From positions 1-64,000 of the forward strand of contig NZ_JBIAOU010000025.1 in assembly GCF_042879035.1 (NCBI RefSeq): 64,000 bases of DNA. The letters run 5' to 3'. The position numbers and the translations under genes were made by a program. The stretch is from Rhodococcus_G sp042879035 (GTDB lineage: Bacteria; Actinomycetota; Actinomycetes; Mycobacteriales; Mycobacteriaceae). Shown here in pieces: positions 60,315 to 64,000 of the stretch. Numbering within the stretch: the first letter of the stretch is position 1; each line of letters opens with the position of its first letter. The notes under the pieces are model-generated. The model was not told where the DNA came from. It made no database searches and saw only the letters and a program-made list of their open reading frames with translations.

Positions 60315-60617
60315 ATGATTTTCAAGGGTGTGCGGGACGGCAAGCCGTACCCGGACCACGGACTGTCGATCCGCGACTGGTCCAAGATTCCGCCGCGGCA
60401 GGTCCGCCTCGACGAAATCGTCACGACCACCAAGGTGCTCGAACTCGACCGACTGCTGTCCGAGGACTCCACCTTCTACGGCGACCTGTTTCCGCACGCC
60501 GTGCTGTGGCACGGTGTCGTCTACCTCGAGGACGGGGTCCACCACGCCGTCCGGGCCGCACTGCGCAACCGCGTCGTCCTGCACGCCCGGGTGTTCGAGT
60601 ACGACGCGATCCGCTGA
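60315..60617 (+). CDS. Conserved actinobacterial protein (Rv2375-like)
   Basis: The 100-residue protein reads FKGVRDGKPYPDHGLSIRDWSKIPPRQVRLDEIVTTTKVLELDRLLSEDSTFYGDLFPHAVLWHG. The same small gene accompanies hrcA in mycobacteria. It may resemble ParB-like or antitoxin-like small folds; no function is assigned. Divergent from hrcA by 165 bases and convergent with hemW with 12 bases between the stops. Confidence 0.8.
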   Translation: MIFKGVRDGKPYPDHGLSIRDWSKIPPRQVRLDEIVTTTKVLELDRLLSEDSTFYGDLFPHAVLWHGVVYLEDGVHHAVRAALRNRVVLHARVFEYDAIR

Positions 60618-60629
60618 CCGCCCCCGCAC

Positions 60630-61871
60630 TCAGCCGAGGATGTCGCGGATCACGCCGTCGGCGAGCAGCCTGCCGCGCGCGGTGAGGACCAGCCGGTCAC
60701 CGACCCGGTCCAGCACACCGTCCGCGACGACGCGCTCCGCCGCCGCGACCTCGTCGGCGCGCAGGTCCGCGACCGGCAGCCCCGAGCGCAGGCGCAGCAC
60801 CAGCATCACCCGTTCGACGTGCCGATCCTCCGCGGTCAGGACCTCGCTGCCGGCGACGGGCAGCACACCGGACGCGAGCTCGTCCGCGTAGCGGGCGGGA
60901 TGCTTGACGTTCCACCAGCGCACCCCGCCGACGTGGCTGTGCGCCCCCGGGCCGGCGCCCCACCAGTCGCCGCCGTCCCAGTAGCCGATGTTGTGCCTGC
61001 ACCGTGAATCCCCCGTCGCTCCGCTCGCCGAGTCGACCTCGTCCTTCGCCCAGTTCGACACCTCGTACCAGTGCAGACCGGCATCCGTCAGACGCGCGTC
61101 GATGCGCTCGTACCGGGCGGCCAGGACGTCGTCGTCGGGGGCGGGCAGCTCGCCCCGACGCACCTTGCGGGCCAGGGCGGTGCCGTCCTCGACGATCAGC
61201 GAGTACGCAGAGACGTGGTCGACGTCGGCGGACAGCACGGCGTCGAGGGTGGCGTCGAGGTCCTCGTCCCGTTCCCCGGGGGTGCCGTAGATCATGTCCA
61301 GGTTGACGTGGGCGAATCCGGCGGCGCGGGCCTCCCGGGCGGCCGCGACCGCCCGGCCCGGCGTGTGCGTCCGGTCCAGGACCCGCAGCACGTGCGGCGC
61401 CGCGGACTGCATGCCCAGCGACACCCGGGTGTACCCGGCGTCGAGGATCGTCGCGAAGAACTCCGGCGACGTCGACTCCGGATTCGACTCGGTGGTCACC
61501 TCGGCGCCGGGCGCGAGCCCGAAACTCGAGCGGACGGCGCCGAGCACCTGCGCCAGCCCCTCCCCACCGAGCAGCGACGGGGTACCGCCCCCGACGAACA
61601 CCGTCTGCGCCACGGGCACCGCGCGACCCTGCCGGCCCAGCATCGCGGCACCGGCGTCGAGTTCGCGGCGCAGACCCTCGAGCCAGGACTGCGGGGACGC
61701 CGAGGTCCCGAGCTCGCCCGCGGTGTAGGTGTTGAAGTCGCAGTATCCGCAGCGGGTCGCGCAGAAGGGGACGTGGACGTACACCCCGAACGGCCGCGAA
61801 CCGACACCGTCCAGCGCATCGTCGGGCAGCTCGAAGGCTCGCGCGGTCGGCTCGGTCAGGCGGGTACTCAC
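60630..61871 (-). CDS. hemW: Radical SAM protein HemW (coproporphyrinogen oxidase-like)
   Basis: The 413-residue protein has the radical SAM cluster motif CATRCGYCDF near residue 37, then FVGGGTPSLLGGEGLAQVL, ESNPES, GMQSAAPHVLRVLDRTH and LDMIYGTPGE. HemW acts as a heme chaperone; true HemN has four cysteines in CxxxCxxCxC whereas here the fourth is phenylalanine-spaced, favouring HemW. GTG 61871; the longer frame upstream crosses the leader-peptide region. Position matches Rv2388c. Confidence 0.93.
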   Translation of the reverse strand: MSTRLTEPTARAFELPDDALDGVGSRPFGVYVHVPFCATRCGYCDFNTYTAGELGTSASPQSWLEGLRRELDAGAAMLGRQGRAVPVAQTVFVGGGTPSLLGGEGLAQVLGAVRSSFGLAPGAEVTTESNPESTSPEFFATILDAGYTRVSLGMQSAAPHVLRVLDRTHTPGRAVAAAREARAAGFAHVNLDMIYGTPGERDEDLDATLDAVLSADVDHVSAYSLIVEDGTALARKVRRGELPAPDDDVLAARYERIDARLTDAGLHWYEVSNWAKDEVDSASGATGDSRCRHNIGYWDGGDWWGAGPGAHSHVGGVRWWNVKHPARYADELASGVLPVAGSEVLTAEDRHVERVMLVLRLRSGLPVADLRADEVAAAERVVADGVLDRVGDRLVLTARGRLLADGVIRDILG

Positions 61872-61990
61872 AGTTCCAGTCTCCCACCGAGCCCGGAGTG
61901 ATCCATCCCACACCACCCCCTGCCCTGCACATTTCCCCCCGATTTCAGGGAAATGTCGGCGCAGGTGTCGGAATGCGCGGAATGATCTGG

Positions 61991-61996
61991 CACAAT
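61991..61996 (+). promoter_or_regulatory. -10-like hexamer of the sulfite reductase operon
   Basis: CACAAT at 61991-61996 ends seven bases before the GTG at 62004. This spacing places the transcription start on the GTG itself, giving a leaderless leader-peptide message. The rest of 61872-61990 holds no gene. No clear -35 element was identified. Confidence 0.5.
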
Positions 61997-62003
61997 CGTT
62001 GCC

Positions 62004-62093
62004 GTGACCGGACTTGGGATTGTGCTCGTGGCTCGCCGCCATGTCGATCTCAAGCGTGTCTGTAGCTGTTGCTGTCTTCCTTGTACTGCGTAG
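62004..62093 (+). CDS. Polycysteine leader peptide (cysteine attenuator)
   Basis: A 29-residue frame from GTG 62004 to TAG 62091, with cysteines at positions 20, 22, 23, 24 and 27 (VCSCCCLPC). It lies 139 bases upstream of the sulfite reductase gene. Leaderless polycysteine short ORFs are known in mycobacteria to act as cysteine-responsive attenuators of downstream sulfur genes through ribosome stalling. The hydrophobic/basic N-terminal part and ARRHVDLKRVC match that type. Arms 62123-62130 and 62182-62189 downstream are complementary and may form a control hairpin. Confidence 0.8.
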   Translation: MTGLGIVLVARRHVDLKRVCSCCCLPCTA

Positions 62094-62232
62094 ACGCATT
62101 CTCAACAGCCAGCCCAGTCCCGGCCGGTCTCGAATGTGGGCACGCGGGGACAGCCCTCCCCTCGACAGTCATGCCCGCCCTAGACCGGCGCCCGTACAGA
62201 TCCACCTGAAGCAGATCTTGGAGCGCCCCCTG

Positions 62233-63954
62233 ATGTCGCAGTCCGTCGACTCCTCGCCGCCCGCCGATACGGGCACCGTGCCGCGTGCCCGCACACCGCG
62301 GCCCGTGAAGCGCCGGTCCGAGGGCCAGTGGGCCCTCGGCTACCGCGAGCCGCTCAACGCCAACGAGCAGACCAAGAAGGACGACAACCCCCTCAACGTC
62401 CGCGCCCGCATCGAGAACATCTACTCGAAGCAGGGTTTCGACAGCATCGACAAGGCCGACCTCCGCGGCCGGATGCGCTGGTGGGGCCTGTACACCCAGC
62501 GCGAGCAGGGTTACGACGGCACCTACACCGGTGACGAGAACATCGACCTGCTCGAGGCGCCGTACTTCATGATGCGCGTCCGCTGCGACGCCGGCGCCCT
62601 CAACGTGGAGCAGCTGCGCACGCTCGGCGAGATCTCCACCGAGTTCGGCCGCGACACCGCCGACCTGTCCGACCGCGAGAACGTCCAGTACCACTGGATC
62701 GAGATCGAGAACGTCCCCGAGATCTGGAAGCGGCTCGAGGCGGTCGGCCTCAAGACCACCGAGGCGTGCGGCGACTGCCCCCGCGTCGTCCTCGGCTCCC
62801 CCCTCGCCGGCGAGTCGTTCGACGAGATCCTCGACCCGACCCCGGCCATCGACGAGATCGTCCGCCGCTACATCGGCGACCCGGCGTACTCGAACCTGCC
62901 CCGCAAGTTCAAGACCGCCATCTCCGGTCAGCAGGACGTGGTGCACGAGATCAACGACGTCGCGTTCGTCGGCGTCAATCACCCCGAGCACGGCCCCGGC
63001 CTCGACCTCTGGGTCGGCGGCGGTCTGTCCACCAACCCGATGCTCGCGCAGCGGGTCGGCGTGTGGGTGCCGCTCGACGAGGTCCCGGACGTGTGGGAGG
63101 CCGTCGTCTCGATCTTCCGCGACTACGGTTACCGGCGCCTGCGCACCAAGGCCCGGCTCAAGTTCCTGATCAAGGACTGGGGCATCGAGAAGTTCCGCGA
63201 GGTGCTCGAGACCGAGTACCTGAAGCGGAAGCTGATCGACGGACCGGCGCCGGAGAAGCCCGCGCGACCGATCGACCACATCGGCGTGCAGAAGCTCCGC
63301 AACGGCCTGAACGCGATCGGCTTCTCCCCGATCGCCGGCCGCGTGTCCGGCACGATCCTGCAAAAGGTCGCCGACGCGGTCGAGCGGGTCGGTTCCGATC
63401 GCATCCGCTTCACCCCGTACCAGAAGCTCATCGTCCTCGACGTCGCGGACGACAAGGTCGAGGAACTGATCGCCGAGCTCGAACCGCTCGGCCTGCAGGC
63501 CCGCCCGTCGCACTGGCGCCGGAACCTGCTCGCCTGCAGCGGAATCGAATTCTGCAAGCTGTCGTTCGTCGAGACCCGCAAGCGTTCCCAGGTGCTCGCA
63601 CCCGAACTCGACCAGCGTCTCGCCGACATCAACGCCGACCTCGACGTGCCGATCACGATCAACATCAACGGCTGCCCCAACTCGTGCGGCCGGTCCCAGA
63701 TCGCGGACATCGGTTTCAAGGGCCAGCTCGTCGACGACGGCGCAGGCAACCAGGTCGAGGGATTCCAGGTGCACCTCGGCGGCAGCCTCGGGCTGGACGC
63801 GGGCTTCGGCCGGAAACTGCGCCAGCACAAGGTGACCAGCGAGGAGCTGGGCGACTACATCGAGCGGGTCGTCCGGCAGTTCGCCAAGCACCGCAACGAG
63901 GGCGAGCGGTTCGCGGAATGGGCCGTGCGCGCCGACGAGGAGGACCTGCGATGA
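62233..63954 (+). CDS. sirA: Assimilatory sulfite reductase (ferredoxin), SirA/NirA-type
   Basis: The 573-residue siroheme/Fe4S4 enzyme has two ferrodoxin-like repeats, and the cluster cysteines are visible as ACSGIEFCKLS and NGCPNSCGRSQIADIG (about residues 437-480). The N-terminal substrate residues include the paired Arg in GRMRWWGLYTQREQGYDG. The relative at this locus (Rv2391) is a sulfite reductase despite the nirA name. The leader peptide upstream and the cysH start overlapping its stop (ATGA) confirm sulfur assimilation. ATG 62233. Confidence 0.93.
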   Translation: MSQSVDSSPPADTGTVPRARTPRPVKRRSEGQWALGYREPLNANEQTKKDDNPLNVRARIENIYSKQGFDSIDKADLRGRMRWWGLYTQREQGYDGTYTGDENIDLLEAPYFMMRVRCDAGALNVEQLRTLGEISTEFGRDTADLSDRENVQYHWIEIENVPEIWKRLEAVGLKTTEACGDCPRVVLGSPLAGESFDEILDPTPAIDEIVRRYIGDPAYSNLPRKFKTAISGQQDVVHEINDVAFVGVNHPEHGPGLDLWVGGGLSTNPMLAQRVGVWVPLDEVPDVWEAVVSIFRDYGYRRLRTKARLKFLIKDWGIEKFREVLETEYLKRKLIDGPAPEKPARPIDHIGVQKLRNGLNAIGFSPIAGRVSGTILQKVADAVERVGSDRIRFTPYQKLIVLDVADDKVEELIAELEPLGLQARPSHWRRNLLACSGIEFCKLSFVETRKRSQVLAPELDQRLADINADLDVPITININGCPNSCGRSQIADIGFKGQLVDDGAGNQVEGFQVHLGGSLGLDAGFGRKLRQHKVTSEELGDYIERVVRQFAKHRNEGERFAEWAVRADEEDLR

Positions 63955-64000
63955 CAGCGAGTGTCGACCTGACCAACGCCACCGAAGCCGAACTCCGCGA
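63951..64000 (+). CDS. cysH: CysH, phospho-/adenylylsulfate reductase, partial
   Basis: ATG 63951 overlaps the sirA stop by four bases. The 16 visible codons (TASVDLTNATEAELRE) resemble the N-terminus of actinobacterial APS reductase CysH, and Rv2392 holds the same place after sirA. The gene runs off the window, so the active-site and cluster motifs are not visible. Confidence 0.65.
   Translation, partial: MTASVDLTNATEAELR

Noticed and set aside
1..64000. CRISPR array
   Set aside because: No regularly spaced direct repeats and no cas genes were seen.

Overview
High-GC (about 70 %) actinobacterial chromosome with many GTG starts and 4-base start/stop overlaps. Gene content and order match Mycobacterium tuberculosis in two long blocks, Rv2230c to Rv2247 and Rv2343c to Rv2392. 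AcpM, MabR, AccD6 and PtpA-type genes are present, so this is a mycolic-acid actinomycete, most likely Rhodococcus or another Nocardiaceae. The species was not determined. All names rest on reading the sequence and remembered family features; no database was searched.

Layout. 0.1-5.4 kb: Nif3-like protein and a CobC-like aminotransferase, divergent from a PtkA-like HAD protein, tyrosine phosphatase PtpA and SURF1, then cobalamin gene cobD. 5.5-12.9 kb: mixed accessory genes (orphan Phd-like antitoxin, acetyltransferase, hydrolase, MFS/GlxA-type regulator pair, lipoprotein phosphatase, ArsR/AHSA1 pair, tRNA-Val) and AhpE plus a DUF3052 protein. 13-22 kb: aceE, mabR and the FAS-II operon fabD-acpM-kasA-accD6, closed by a perfect terminator and a convergent cold-shock gene. 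22-26.8 kb: DUF3145, serine hydrolase, NDMA-type alcohol dehydrogenase, a DinB gene with an internal stop, tRNA-Met and tRNA-Asn. 26.8-48 kb: core genes dnaG, dgt, glyS, a zinc-regulator pair (SmtB and Zur), a ClpC2-like regulator, uppS, recO, amidase/TetR, era, ybeY and phoH. 48.2-57.1 kb: an accessory island between phoH and rsmE with a type I restriction remnant, a broken DUF4352 gene, a type VII-like toxin cassette, a broken DUF222-HNH gene with an SOS box, and a PASTA protein. 57-64 kb: rsmE, dnaJ2, hrcA, hemW and the start of the sulfite-reduction operon.

Main points of interest. (1) A four-gene cassette at 50.6-52.6 kb: two WXG100-like partners, a toxin whose C-terminus carries the colicin E3 16S-rRNase signature, and an immunity-like gene. 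The toxin reading frame is broken by one base, but its catalytic residues are intact. (2) A leaderless polycysteine leader peptide ahead of the sulfite reductase gene. (3) A ClpC2-like HTH/ClpN protein under two palindromes, one covering its start codon. (4) An ArsR/AHSA1 pair whose two start codons lie in one inverted repeat. (5) A hairpin repeat family at three convergent gene ends; one copy is filled with 199 bases of nearly pure G/C homopolymer, probably a sequence artefact. Seven frameshifts between 49 and 54 kb point to gene decay or to poor local consensus.
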